A stretch of 42,651 nucleotides of DNA. Source: a virus. The translations under genes and the position numbers were made by a program. The stretch lies in the IMG/VR virus record IMGVR_UViG_3300010392_001236, positions 1-42,651 of that record; one strand, written 5' to 3'. The notes under the pieces were generated by a model, which saw only the letters and a list, made by a program, of their open reading frames with translations, was not told the origin of the DNA and did not search any database. Positions 6,648-15,386 of the stretch are shown here, in pieces. Within the stretch, counting starts at the first letter, position 1, and every line of letters starts with the position of its first letter.

Positions 6648-7498
6648 TGGGTGTGGCATGTTACTATAATAGCAGTTTAGATGTAGAAAATCCAACATGG
6701 GAATATTTAGGAGAATGTACAATGAATGTTAATCAAGAGAAGAATCAAGGGTGGGTTACAGATGGTACACAACCTAAAGAGGAGGATGCAGTTAATGATT
6801 GTGTCTGGATAACTAAGCATGATGGGGAAGTAATCAAAGCCGTTTGGTGTCATACTTGGGGTGCTCCCTGGAAACGAATAGAATTAATTGAAGAGCCAAC
6901 CCCAAAACCCTATGTGCCACCGAAGCCAGTTCCAGACATGACGGAAATAGGTGAATTGACGCGAATCAATGGCAGATTAAAGACAGCGATTCAGCATAGG
7001 GATGGAGAGATTGAAGAGTTACAAAGGCGAATTGCGGAGCTTGAATCGCAGAGGCAAATGGACGCCAAGACAGATCCCGGCGAAAGGTGTGCTAATTGCG
7101 GATGTGATATGTCTTCATTGACCGACTGGGACTGTATTAAGTATGGTTTAGAGTTTTGCTCAACTACGTGTGCTGCTAGTCACCATCGCCACATTAAGCC
7201 AATCCCAGAACCCCACGTGTCACCAAAACCGAAGCGGCGTAAGCTCGCTTTCTATGAAGAAGCATTAGAACGAATTGATGACCCAAATCAAGAAGTACTC
7301 TTAAGGTCTACTGAAAGGAGAGTTATAGAAGGTGAAGTGATTTTCCAAGAAGTGCTTCCGACAGACCCAACGCCGGAAGCGATAGATAAGTTATTACAGA
7401 AGATCGCTTCACTAGAGGAAAAGAACCTCATACTAGTAAAAGAAAGAGATAGGTTAGCAGATAAATTACGAGAGGTATCCATTGCGATTAACTCCTGA
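6647..7498 (+). CDS. Coiled-coil protein with FCS-like zinc finger
   Basis: A 283-residue mosaic. Residues 1-85 form a Trp-rich domain (DGTQPKEEDAVNDCVWITKHDG...VWCHTWGAPWKRI). Two Pro/Lys linkers with the repeated form P-x-P-K/H-V-x-P-K-P (KPYVPPKPVP and EPHVSPKPKR) bracket a coiled coil (INGRLKTAIQHRDGEIEELQRRIAELE) and a Cys cluster (CANCGCD...FCSTTCAASHH) resembling an MYM/TRASH-type FCS finger. The C-terminus is a second coiled coil. Base composition from about 6900 to 7400 is more GC-rich than the flanks, consistent with an acquired segment. Function unknown. Confidence 0.65.
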   Translation: MGVACYYNSSLDVENPTWEYLGECTMNVNQEKNQGWVTDGTQPKEEDAVNDCVWITKHDGEVIKAVWCHTWGAPWKRIELIEEPTPKPYVPPKPVPDMTEIGELTRINGRLKTAIQHRDGEIEELQRRIAELESQRQMDAKTDPGERCANCGCDMSSLTDWDCIKYGLEFCSTTCAASHHRHIKPIPEPHVSPKPKRRKLAFYEEALERIDDPNQEVLLRSTERRVIEGEVIFQEVLPTDPTPEAIDKLLQKIASLEEKNLILVKERDRLADKLREVSIAINS

Positions 7499-7631
7499 TG
7501 AGATACGTGTTCTCCTCCACGTACTAGACATTAGTGTCCCTATTATCTCCCCTCTCCTCCCACCAGAAGATGCTATTACCTTGGAAAAGTTACAACAACG
7601 AATGAAGGGAGAATCGGATGACTCCAATTGA
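7482..7631 (+). CDS. Small hypothetical protein (49 aa)
   Basis: TTG 7482 follows GAGAGG with a 6-nt spacer, and the frame closes at TGA 7629-7631. It overlaps both neighbours (16 and 14 nt). The product MRLTPDEIRVLLHVLD... contains LTPDEIRVLL, a common helix start of small phage HTH or helical proteins, then a Pro-rich turn and LEKLQQRMKGE. It fills an otherwise empty gap. Confidence 0.5.
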   Translation: MRLTPDEIRVLLHVLDISVPIISPLLPPEDAITLEKLQQRMKGESDDSN

Positions 7632-9639
7632 GTTTCATACTAACTTCATACCTACCTATAAGAAGAAGTACCATGAAGGTAAGGAACCAGAAGAGTATCA
7701 TATCTATGATTGTCCTTTCTCAGACTGTGAGGGTAGTCAACACCTCTACTTCTTTCCTGCAACTACAACTTGGGACTGTAAGAAGTGTGGCAAGAAGGGC
7801 AACGTACATATCTTTAATCAACATATCTATAATGATGTTTGTAACAGAAACATTGGAGGATTAAAAGATATATGGAAACTCCCTCATAAGTGCTTTGAAT
7901 CTATTCGCTATAACCCTCTCAATGAATGCTGGGTACTACCTACTTTCAGAGAAGGAAAGTTAAACAATCTCTACAAGATTACAGTTGTACGAGAAGAGAA
8001 GCACGGAGAGTGGAGGGATGCAGTTAGAGTATTTGGTACACCTAGTCTAGGAACAACTCTCTTTGACTGGCCTACCCCCGAAGCAGAAGAGGTATGGGTA
8101 ACAGAGGGACAGAAGGATAAATTAGCAGCAGAAGCAATCATTGGTAGTAGGGAGATTGTAGCAGTAGGTTGTCCTGGTGCCTCTTCCTTTCAAGCTAGAT
8201 GGGCTATGGCATTCCAAGATAAGAATGTAGTCCTTCTCTTTGACAATGATAAACCCGGTAAGGAGGGAATGCAGAAGGTACTTAAAGCCCTGCAATCCTC
8301 CCCATATAAACCTAAGGCTGTTAAGAGGATTGAATGGCCAGAGAATACAGAGGATGGCTATGATCTCTATGACCTCTACCAAGACCTTAAGGCTAGATCG
8401 TACTCACATGTATCATCTCTCCTCCAGGAAGTAGTGCAGGAAGACCTAACAAAGGTATCTTCTGAGTCTGTAGTAGCAGATGACTCTTGTGATACCTATG
8501 AAAAGGTACTCACTGTTATGAGATCAGTGTACTATGTTCCTCCTGACATGGAAACTGTATTAGCTATTGTACTTGCCTCTATCTACTCAACTAACTTAGA
8601 AGGTGAACAAGTATGGTTTAAGATCATTGGTAGACCAGGGTGTGGTAAGTCAACAATTAGTAAAGCAGTATCTGCCTCTGAGTTTACAAAGTTACTTAGT
8701 ACGTTTACAGGGCTGTTCTCTGGGCACAAGGATAAGGAAGAATCAGATAACTCTCTCATCCCTGAGATTCAGAACAGAACTTTGATTGTAAAGGATGCTG
8801 ATGCTCTGCTACGTCAAGGTAACATTGAACAAATCATGAGTGAACTTCGTGACTTCTATGATAAGGATAGTTCAGTTCGTTACCGACACGGACTTGCCTT
8901 TGAGTATCAGAATGTACGATCTACATTTATCCTAATGGGTACTCAAACTCTCCGTAGAGCTGACCAGAGTTTCTTGGGTGAACGTCTACTATCAATTGAA
9001 ATGGATGTCACTGACAAGGAAGAACAACTCATTAAGAAGAGGGTAGCAGAGAATGCTCTTAAACTAGCACTAAATAGACCTACTCCCACAACTAAAGAAG
9101 TAATGTCTAGTGTAAAGGGCTTCATTGGGCACTTAAAGGATAAGAGTGCAGATCACATACTTCTCTCTGATGATTACGTTGATATGATTATCCGTCTATG
9201 CTCTCTTGCTGCTAACATGAGAACTCAGGTAGATAGAGACTTAAGAGGTAAACTCCTTTCACCAGCAATGTCAGAAGTACCCTCTAGACTCATTGGTCAA
9301 CTAATCAATACTACTATCTCCCTCTGCATGGTGTATGGTGTAGACTCTCCCTCCCAGAAAGTAGAGCAAATAGTCAAGAAGGTTATTCGAGATACCATTA
9401 ATCCTAGAAGTCATAGGTTCCTTATCTGTGATGTAATTCTAGAATCACCTGGTGTTACTGCACCTCAACTAGAAGAGAAGACTGGATTATCTAGAGGAAC
9501 AATTAAGGATGAACTAAGGGATCTTGTAGAACTCAAGTTTGTCAGAGCAGTAAAGGTAATGCAAGACAATGGGTTAAAGACCTATGGTCTTTGGCTAGAA
9601 GAATGTATTAGGAAGGAATTCTCGGAGATAATCGAATGA
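7618..9639 (+). CDS. Primase-helicase (zinc ribbon, TOPRIM, P-loop ATPase)
   Basis: A 673-residue multidomain replication protein. The N-terminal CHC2-like zinc ribbon is CPFSDCEG...WDCKKCGKKG (residues ~32-62). TOPRIM follows with WVTEGQKDKLAAEA (Glu, ~162) and VVLLFDNDKPGKEG (Asp pair). A P-loop GRPGCGKST sits near residue 337, a Walker B-like RTLIVKDAD near 385 and an arginine-rich segment after it. The last ~100 residues form a winged helix (GVTAPQLEEKTGLSRGTIKDELRDL). It probably primes and unwinds DNA for the polymerase encoded just upstream. The ATPase looks closer to AAA+/SF3 helicases than to DnaB. Confidence 0.85.
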   Translation: MTPIEFHTNFIPTYKKKYHEGKEPEEYHIYDCPFSDCEGSQHLYFFPATTTWDCKKCGKKGNVHIFNQHIYNDVCNRNIGGLKDIWKLPHKCFESIRYNPLNECWVLPTFREGKLNNLYKITVVREEKHGEWRDAVRVFGTPSLGTTLFDWPTPEAEEVWVTEGQKDKLAAEAIIGSREIVAVGCPGASSFQARWAMAFQDKNVVLLFDNDKPGKEGMQKVLKALQSSPYKPKAVKRIEWPENTEDGYDLYDLYQDLKARSYSHVSSLLQEVVQEDLTKVSSESVVADDSCDTYEKVLTVMRSVYYVPPDMETVLAIVLASIYSTNLEGEQVWFKIIGRPGCGKSTISKAVSASEFTKLLSTFTGLFSGHKDKEESDNSLIPEIQNRTLIVKDADALLRQGNIEQIMSELRDFYDKDSSVRYRHGLAFEYQNVRSTFILMGTQTLRRADQSFLGERLLSIEMDVTDKEEQLIKKRVAENALKLALNRPTPTTKEVMSSVKGFIGHLKDKSADHILLSDDYVDMIIRLCSLAANMRTQVDRDLRGKLLSPAMSEVPSRLIGQLINTTISLCMVYGVDSPSQKVEQIVKKVIRDTINPRSHRFLICDVILESPGVTAPQLEEKTGLSRGTIKDELRDLVELKFVRAVKVMQDNGLKTYGLWLEECIRKEFSEIIE

Positions 9640-10043
9640 TAAGAGTAAAGATACTAGATGGACAACATAAAGGATGTCTAGTGGATGTACATAACTTTAA
9701 GCAATTTGATTATGGAGGGGATATCCTTTATGTCCACACTGCTGCAATCATCGTCTATATCAATCAGTATTGCTATAAAGCATATACCGATGTAGCTTCT
9801 ATCCATAAGGATAAGAAAGAGGTAAATCTCACTGCTGCTATTGAGGAAGGAATCTGGACAGTAGAAGGTACACATCCAAATGCACCCTTCCTATACAAGA
9901 CACAAGCTCTATCTTACAAAAGTAAAGCAGAATGGATAGAGTATGCATCACCAATGTCTGGGTATGGAGTTTCCCCAGAGAACTTACGAGGAAGACGATT
10001 AACCTGGAAAGAACGATTATTGGGTAAGATTATATGTCCCTAG
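9636..10043 (+). CDS. Hypothetical protein (135 aa)
   Basis: ATGA overlap with the primase-helicase, and a 10-nt overlap with TerL. It opens MIRVKILDGQHKGCLVDV, a beta-hairpin module like that at 1991, and ends in a basic tail (LRGRRLTWKERLLGKI). The middle is Tyr-rich. No family recognised. Its position just before the large terminase is where a small terminase often lies, but no HTH or DNA-binding signature is visible. Confidence 0.65.
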   Translation: MIRVKILDGQHKGCLVDVHNFKQFDYGGDILYVHTAAIIVYINQYCYKAYTDVASIHKDKKEVNLTAAIEEGIWTVEGTHPNAPFLYKTQALSYKSKAEWIEYASPMSGYGVSPENLRGRRLTWKERLLGKIICP

Positions 10044-12292
10044 ACTTTTATGACGAGTTCCTCGACGATGGCGGAGATGATGATGTAATAGGAGGTAATG
10101 TCAAGAATGATAAGATACGAGAAGGAAACTATGGCAGTGATGGCTACCTTAGACACATTGCTAACCACTCTCGTAAGCTAAAAGCAAAAGCTGCTAAAGA
10201 TAAAGTAAATGAAGTAGGGATAGCCCCAGAGGTTTCTCCTGAAATACTAGAGAAGAGGGAATACTACAAGAAGGACTTTGTAGCTCTTCACAAAGACATC
10301 TTTCCTGACTCCACTGGTATGAAACCCTTTGGAGAGAAACAGATTGAATCCATTCAATTTGGTCAAGACATCTTCAACACAGGCTCTGGACGCCTAATCA
10401 AGCTAGAACCTCGTGGGTATGCTAAGACTACTCGTATTACCAATGAGGCTACCTTTGCTGCTCTTTCCGGTATTCAAGAGTATATCGTAATTGTATGCTC
10501 TAGTCTGGAGAAGTCCCATGAGATCATTGAATCTATTAAAACGGAGTTATACAACAATGACCAACTACTAGAGCTATTTCCTGGACCTATTGCTTGTTTT
10601 AGGCACCTAGGGGATAACCCACACAGATGTCCTCACCAAACATATGGAGGAGAGAAGACCTACATTACTTGGGGTAAGCAAGAGATTCAGTTTGCTTGTG
10701 TCCCTAACGAACCTAGTGCGGGTTGTATTATTGAAGCCCGTCCTATGACTAACCTCAAGGGATTGCACAAGAAGATTAGTGCTGGACCTAATGTAGGAAA
10801 GATTTATAGACCTACCCTCTTCCTCTTTGATGATCCACAAACCCATGCAGATGCTAAGTCTCCATCTTCAGTAGCTACTATTATCTCAGCTATTAAACGA
10901 GATGCTATGCGAGGAGGATCACACCATAGAAGGGCAGCAGCTATTATGGCTATTACTCCAGTTGCTCCTGGGGATGTAGCTTGGCACTTTGCTAAGGAAG
11001 AACAGAGTTGGGACATCATTGATTACAAGATGCTAGAGGAGCGTCCTGACAATGAAGAGTGGTGGTTAGAGGACTATGCAAAGGTTTACCTTAATTATGA
11101 TAGAAGGATTCGGGGAGATAGAACTAGAGCAGCACTAGAAGCAAAGCAATTACTAGAGGATAATTGGGACTTTGCCCATGAAGGAGCTAAAGTAACCTGG
11201 GACCATGCCTTTGGTTGGGACGAAGATCCTCAAACAGAGATTAGTGCAGTCCAACATGCCTATAACATTATCCTAGATGATGGGCTAGAGGACTTTGAGT
11301 TTGAATGTCAGTGTAACATTGAGTTTGGTACCTACGATGAAGGAGAACAGATTCATGCACCAGTTAGTAGAATTGCTACTAAGACTCTTCCTTACAAAAG
11401 AACCCAAGTACCACAAGATGCCTCTAAGCTAGTAGCTCACATTGATGTTAACAAAGAGATCCTTACTTATGTAGTAATGAGTTCTCCTCCTGTTATGCGT
11501 CCCCACGTGGTAGACTATGGTACTTGGCCTCAACAACCGGGACTGTTCTCTAAAAGAAGATTAACACTAGGACTATCTCGTCTCTACCCTGAGATCAGTG
11601 ACTTCAGGGAAGTTCTCTATAAAGGGATTAAGGATCTTATAGCCTCTCTGGTAGAGAGATCCTACGTTAGAGAGGATGGAGTACCTATCGACTTTACTAG
11701 GATTGGTGTAGACATTAGGTATGAGGATGTTTATACAACTAGGGCAGTAAGGGAATCTGAACACAGACCTATCCTTAGAGCTTGTTGGGGTGTGGGTGTA
11801 GATCCAGATGATGACCTCCTCCATGAAAAGAACAGGGCAGATGCTATTGCCACCTATGAGAACTGTTTCATTCAACCTAATAAGAGAAGAACACTAGATG
11901 TACTTAACTTCGACTCTAACTTCTTTAAGACAGAACTCCACAAAGGATTCAACCTAGAAGAAGGTGTAAAGGGTAGTGTAACTCTATTTGGTAAAGAATC
12001 AGATGGAACTCCCCTTCATAATGATAGACATATGCCCTATGCCCTTCATTGTAACTCTGAGGCACCTAGCCGTAAAGAGGGTAAGAAGAAAAGAAGAACT
12101 CGTATCATTTGGACAGAGAAGATGCACCAAGCAGACAATGAGTTCTTCGATAATTCAGTCAACTGTTTAGCCCTCCTTGTAAGTGAAGGCATCCAACTAA
12201 CTACTTCTGTATCTTCCACCCAGAAAAAGAAGGAGCGACAGCAAGATATGAAAGACTTCCTAACACAACAAAAAGGAAAGAGCCTCCTATGA
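10034..12292 (+). CDS. terL: Terminase large subunit (TerL)
   Basis: Packaging motor ATPase-nuclease. After an acidic N-terminus, EPRGYAKTTR (~residues 125-134) is the phage Walker A (RGxxKTT). PTLFLFDDPQ (~259-268) is Walker B with the catalytic acid, and AIMAITPVAPGD fits the coupling segment. The C-terminal RNase H-like nuclease starts at LVAHIDVNKE, with the first metal Asp, and continues through IDFTRIGVDIRYEDVYT. At 752 residues it is longer than typical TerL (450-650), mainly at the N-terminus and between the ATPase and nuclease. The start is ATG 10034. Confidence 0.9.
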   Translation: MSLDFYDEFLDDGGDDDVIGGNVKNDKIREGNYGSDGYLRHIANHSRKLKAKAAKDKVNEVGIAPEVSPEILEKREYYKKDFVALHKDIFPDSTGMKPFGEKQIESIQFGQDIFNTGSGRLIKLEPRGYAKTTRITNEATFAALSGIQEYIVIVCSSLEKSHEIIESIKTELYNNDQLLELFPGPIACFRHLGDNPHRCPHQTYGGEKTYITWGKQEIQFACVPNEPSAGCIIEARPMTNLKGLHKKISAGPNVGKIYRPTLFLFDDPQTHADAKSPSSVATIISAIKRDAMRGGSHHRRAAAIMAITPVAPGDVAWHFAKEEQSWDIIDYKMLEERPDNEEWWLEDYAKVYLNYDRRIRGDRTRAALEAKQLLEDNWDFAHEGAKVTWDHAFGWDEDPQTEISAVQHAYNIILDDGLEDFEFECQCNIEFGTYDEGEQIHAPVSRIATKTLPYKRTQVPQDASKLVAHIDVNKEILTYVVMSSPPVMRPHVVDYGTWPQQPGLFSKRRLTLGLSRLYPEISDFREVLYKGIKDLIASLVERSYVREDGVPIDFTRIGVDIRYEDVYTTRAVRESEHRPILRACWGVGVDPDDDLLHEKNRADAIATYENCFIQPNKRRTLDVLNFDSNFFKTELHKGFNLEEGVKGSVTLFGKESDGTPLHNDRHMPYALHCNSEAPSRKEGKKKRRTRIIWTEKMHQADNEFFDNSVNCLALLVSEGIQLTTSVSSTQKKKERQQDMKDFLTQQKGKSLL

Positions 12293-12465
12293 GCCTAGTA
12301 AGTCACCTTATTTACTTATTCTTATTATCTATTGAGGGAATCTTATGGTACTCTGCCTACACTAAAGAAGAGTCAATGTTGTGGAATACAGCAGCAACTT
12401 CCTTTATATTTGGGGTATACTGGGGAAGGATCTGCTCTACTTACGGAAGGATGGATACAAAATGA
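12289..12465 (+). CDS. Small two-pass membrane protein (58 aa)
   Basis: ATGA overlaps the terL stop, and the TGA overlaps the next ATG at 12462. Hydrophobic runs HLIYLFLLSIEGILWYSAY and AATSFIFGVYWGRI flank the polar loop TKEESML. The organisation matches the protein at 6489. Function unknown. A position right after terL is sometimes used by holin-like genes, but nothing here is diagnostic. Confidence 0.65.
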   Translation: MSLVSHLIYLFLLSIEGILWYSAYTKEESMLWNTAATSFIFGVYWGRICSTYGRMDTK

Positions 12466-12797
12466 GCATCTTTGATACAGTAAATATAAAATGCCCTAAA
12501 TGTGATTACTTAGATGAAGTACAAACTAAAGCAGGATTTCCTAATCAAAGAGAATTCTTATATGAGGATGCTCCTTGTGAGGTAAGGAATGAAGCATACG
12601 AGTTACTTCAACTATGTCCTGCTGAATGTCCAGAACATGGAATTTACTACCCTCCTATAGCAGAGCTTCATTGCCCACATTGTACCTATTATTTTGATGA
12701 AAACAAAGGAACCCCTTACCATGTTGGTTTAACCACAAAAGGAAGTATTCCTCACGTAGAATGCCCTAATTGTCATAGATGTATAGGCTGTAAATAG
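12462..12797 (+). CDS. Cys-rich multi-zinc-ribbon protein
   Basis: The frame is open from 12381, but ATG 12462 overlaps the stop of the upstream gene and is the natural start (111 aa). Cys pairs appear at IKCPKCDY, LCPAECPEHG, LHCPHCTYYF, VECPNCHRC and IGCK. That is enough for two to three zinc sites. It could be a nucleic-acid or protein adaptor. Last gene before the promoter region at 12.8 kb. Confidence 0.7.
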   Translation: MSIFDTVNIKCPKCDYLDEVQTKAGFPNQREFLYEDAPCEVRNEAYELLQLCPAECPEHGIYYPPIAELHCPHCTYYFDENKGTPYHVGLTTKGSIPHVECPNCHRCIGCK

Positions 12798-12804
12798 GTC
12801 TCCC

Positions 12805-12824
12805 TTATCTAAAAAAGATAATTT
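12805..12824 (+). terminator. Weak AT-rich terminator candidate
   Basis: TTATCT (12805-12810) and AGATAA (12816-12821) form a 6-bp stem with an A5 loop, followed by TTT. The stem is all-AT except for one pair, so it would be weak. It stands between the end of the first transcription unit and the promoter at 12835. Confidence 0.35.
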
Positions 12825-12834
12825 GATTTACCCC

Positions 12835-12863
12835 TTGACACCCGATTTTCTTTGGTATAGAAT
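12835..12863 (+). promoter_or_regulatory. Sigma70-type promoter with nested palindromes
   Basis: TTGACA (12835-12840), 17-bp spacer, TAGAAT (12858-12863). This is a full-consensus -35 and a 5/6 -10. Two dyads overlie it. GGTAT-AGA-ATACC (12854-12866) straddles the -10, and ACACCCG (12838-12844) pairs with CGGGTGT (12876-12882). The symmetry suggests an operator or a structured 5' leader. The downstream gene at 12910 has AAGGA at a proper distance. Confidence 0.75.
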
Positions 12864-12909
12864 ACCTTAGAAGACCGGGTGTTTCTGCATATACAAAAAG
12901 GATAACTTA

Positions 12910-13173
12910 ATGACCATCCCCTGGGACCAATTGTTTGACTTACTATTCAAGTTGATTGAAGACTGCGGAGATGATACCTCTGCTGCTTCTTTACGAGATC
13001 GACCTGTTGCTACCTTTATGGGTGTAACTCGTTCTCTTCGTAAACTAGGTTTCTCTGGCAAGAATCTTCGTCAAGCAAGACAAGAAGTAATGGAAGAGAT
13101 CAATGACGCATCAGACGATGAGCTAACAGCATTCATCTCTGGTGGACCCCAAGCCCTCGCAAACCTACGGTAA
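12910..13173 (+). CDS. Hypothetical protein (87 aa), first gene of the second unit
   Basis: ATG 12910 lies 7 nt after AAGGA within the leader ATACAAAAAGGATAA, which recurs near 37.36 kb. The protein is predicted helical: PWDQLFDLLFKLIEDCGDD, then SLRKLGFSGKNLRQARQEVMEEI. No family recognised. Its position directly behind a strong promoter suggests abundant expression. Confidence 0.75.
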   Translation: MTIPWDQLFDLLFKLIEDCGDDTSAASLRDRPVATFMGVTRSLRKLGFSGKNLRQARQEVMEEINDASDDELTAFISGGPQALANLR

Positions 13174-13178
13174 TCTTT

Positions 13179-14111
13179 GTGGCAAAACGAACTCCCCCCG
13201 TTTATACTGTACCACCAGATTTAGTCCTAGAGCCAGATGTGTATGCTGCGGCTCCTTCAAATCTTTGGCATCTACCAAAGGACATCTGGTCGAGTATTTG
13301 GGCCAAAGTATCTGGTCGAACAATAAAGATTGCAATTCTTGATACAGGAATGAACTCCCATGAGGATCTTCCTGATCCAGTAAGTGCAAAGTCATTCATA
13401 TCAGGTCAGTCTTGGCGTGACGGAAATGGTCACGGAACTCACTGTGCTGGTACCGCCCTTGGTCGGAACGGTATTGGTGTAGCCCCAGGGGCAGAACTAA
13501 TCGTTGGAAAGGTGCTATCCAACGGTGGCTCTGGTTCTTCCTCTGGTATCGCGGCAGGAATTCGTTGGGCTGTAGACGAAGGTGCTGATGTAATCAGCAT
13601 GAGTCTCGGGGGAGGGAGTAGCTATGGTCCAACGAATTCTGCCATTGATTACGCTTGGACTAAAGGATGTATCGTAAACGCTGCTGCTGGTAACTCAGGC
13701 TACAATGGTAGAAATACTATTGGTTGGCCTTCGAAGTACAAGTCATGTATCTGTAACGGAGCTACAAGAAGTGATGGTTCAATTGCAAACTTTTCAAGTG
13801 GTGGACGAGAACTTGACTGGGCTACCCCAGGTCAAGCAATTATCTCTGCATCCTACAGAGGTGGCTATGCAACAATGTCTGGCACAAGCATGGCTACTCC
13901 TTTTGGGAGTGGGCTTCTTGCTCTCATTGTAGAACTTATGAGAAGGGAAGGACAAGCTGAATGGACAGCTAAAGAATCCTTTAATGCCTTCATTGCAAAG
14001 TTTACAGAAGATCGAGGAACTCCAGGTCATGATGTAAGATTTGGACATGGTGTCCCACTCTACACCGAAATCGTACACGCACTAAACAACGAGAACATTC
14101 AATGGGCATAA
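13179..14111 (+). CDS. Subtilisin-like serine protease (S8)
   Basis: All subtilase landmarks are present: Asp in AILDTG (~residue 55), His in GHGTHCAG (~87), oxyanion Asn in AAAGNSG, and Ser in GTSMATP (~236). The start is GTG 13179 with only a weak upstream purine run. There is no signal peptide and no long propeptide, so either it works in the cytoplasm or virion, or it leaves after lysis. Subtilases are uncommon in phages. Candidate roles are virion maturation, degradation of host protein layers, or lysis. The neighbours (secreted and membrane proteins) favour an envelope role, which is inference. Confidence 0.92.
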   Translation: MAKRTPPVYTVPPDLVLEPDVYAAAPSNLWHLPKDIWSSIWAKVSGRTIKIAILDTGMNSHEDLPDPVSAKSFISGQSWRDGNGHGTHCAGTALGRNGIGVAPGAELIVGKVLSNGGSGSSSGIAAGIRWAVDEGADVISMSLGGGSSYGPTNSAIDYAWTKGCIVNAAAGNSGYNGRNTIGWPSKYKSCICNGATRSDGSIANFSSGGRELDWATPGQAIISASYRGGYATMSGTSMATPFGSGLLALIVELMRREGQAEWTAKESFNAFIAKFTEDRGTPGHDVRFGHGVPLYTEIVHALNNENIQWA

Positions 14112-15040
14112 AGAAAGCACTAACGTGGTCCCTCCTCACTCTCCTTCTTACCTCTCCTTTACTTGCAGCAGAAGCAGTAATCACTGGTCCAGATCAAGTG
14201 AGGCCAGGACAGTTCACAGTTCTCTCCTCCCAGGAAAGTACCATCGCAGATGGGGGAAAGGGATTCTGGATACCCGACCCTAGCCTACCAGAGGATTGGC
14301 AATCCTCAGAATGTGGTGGAGTCCTTAATACTGCCTTTGAGCTTCCTCCGGGTAAAGCTCAAGTAACCTACTACTTTCATTACGTAGCCTATGATGGTGA
14401 TGGACATAGTGTAGCAACAAAGTCTATTCTAGTAAAACCAAAGGAAGGTACTCCACCTCCCGTAGATCCTCCCCCGATTGACTCTCCTTCTTTAGTAGAG
14501 TTAAAAAAAAAGAGTGATACCTATGTAGTTAAAGCAAACGACTCTGTAACAGCAAAACGCTTAGCGGCAGTTCTTCGAGAAATTCAACCAGCTCCTTCAA
14601 TTGAAGCAACAGCCAACTTAGTAAGGGATGGGATTGAAGAAGTCCTCTTAACACGAGAAGATGCTCAAAGGAACTCCGATTGGTTGTCCTGGAGATTAGC
14701 AGTTAATCAAGAGATTGTAGCAATTGCACCAACTAATGTCCCAGATTACATGGAATGCCTCCAAGTATTAGCAACTAGTCTAGAGAGTGCATCTATGCAG
14801 TCTTTCCTCCCCAGAAAGACAGAGCCTGCCGTAAAGCTAACCGTTATTGTTGGACCAGACTGTCACTACTGTGACCTTTGGAAACAAAGAGAACTACCAA
14901 AGATAACTGATTGGGAGGTAACAATTCAAGATGCTACAACAAGGATGCAAATTCCTTCTTTTATCCTAAAGAAAGGAAGTTCTACAAAGACATTTGTAGG
15001 ATACACTCCTTATGAGACACTTCTTTCTTCTCTAGAATAA
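14102..15040 (+). CDS. Secreted thioredoxin-like protein
   Basis: An N-terminal signal peptide (MGIKKALTWSLLTLLLTSPLLA, cleavage likely after LLAAEA) is followed by an Ig-like beta domain (VITGPDQVRPGQFTVLSSQ ... YYFHYVAYDGDGHSV). Then come a proline linker (TPPPVDPPPIDSP), a helical segment, and a C-terminal thioredoxin-fold domain beginning VKLTVIVGPDCHYCDLW, with a CHYC redox motif near residues 255-258 and the downstream IPSFIL cis-Pro strand. It is exported to the periplasm and could form or reduce disulfides. It overlaps the subtilase by 10 nt, so the two are probably co-translated. Confidence 0.8.
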   Translation: MGIKKALTWSLLTLLLTSPLLAAEAVITGPDQVRPGQFTVLSSQESTIADGGKGFWIPDPSLPEDWQSSECGGVLNTAFELPPGKAQVTYYFHYVAYDGDGHSVATKSILVKPKEGTPPPVDPPPIDSPSLVELKKKSDTYVVKANDSVTAKRLAAVLREIQPAPSIEATANLVRDGIEEVLLTREDAQRNSDWLSWRLAVNQEIVAIAPTNVPDYMECLQVLATSLESASMQSFLPRKTEPAVKLTVIVGPDCHYCDLWKQRELPKITDWEVTIQDATTRMQIPSFILKKGSSTKTFVGYTPYETLLSSLE

Positions 15041-15059
15041 CTACTAAGAGAATCATAGT

Positions 15060-15386
15060 ATGATAGGACAGACTGACCCAGAATCTGGGTTACTTGGATG
15101 GGTGCTTGGGGCATGTGGTGTAATCGGTACTACTCTAGTGGGTGCAATCGTGTTCCTTGCAAAATACATATCATCGGAAGTAGCGAAAAGAGCAATAGAA
15201 AACCAGAGGAGATTGGAGGAAGTTCAAGAAGCTCACACAAAAGAACTTCTTGAAGTAAAGGAATACAATAAAGAACTTGGACTTAAATCAGAGAAGTGTG
15301 AAAAGGATAGAGAACAACTCCTGGTCTCTCATGCAAGACTGGAAACAAGAGTATCTCTACTAGAGGCTAAGGGCCAAGATGTCTGA
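15060..15386 (+). CDS. One-pass membrane coiled-coil protein (holin/spanin-like)
   Basis: Residues 11-35 are a membrane segment (LLGWVLGACGVIGTTLVGAIVFLA), followed by a long charged coiled coil to the end (EVAKRAIENQRRLEEVQEAHTKELLEVKEYN...). N-out or signal-anchor topology with a periplasmic coil would suit an inner-membrane spanin, while a cytoplasmic coil is common in XkdA/holin-type proteins. Neither can be proven. It overlaps the next, similarly built gene by 8 nt. Confidence 0.65.
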   Translation: MIGQTDPESGLLGWVLGACGVIGTTLVGAIVFLAKYISSEVAKRAIENQRRLEEVQEAHTKELLEVKEYNKELGLKSEKCEKDREQLLVSHARLETRVSLLEAKGQDV

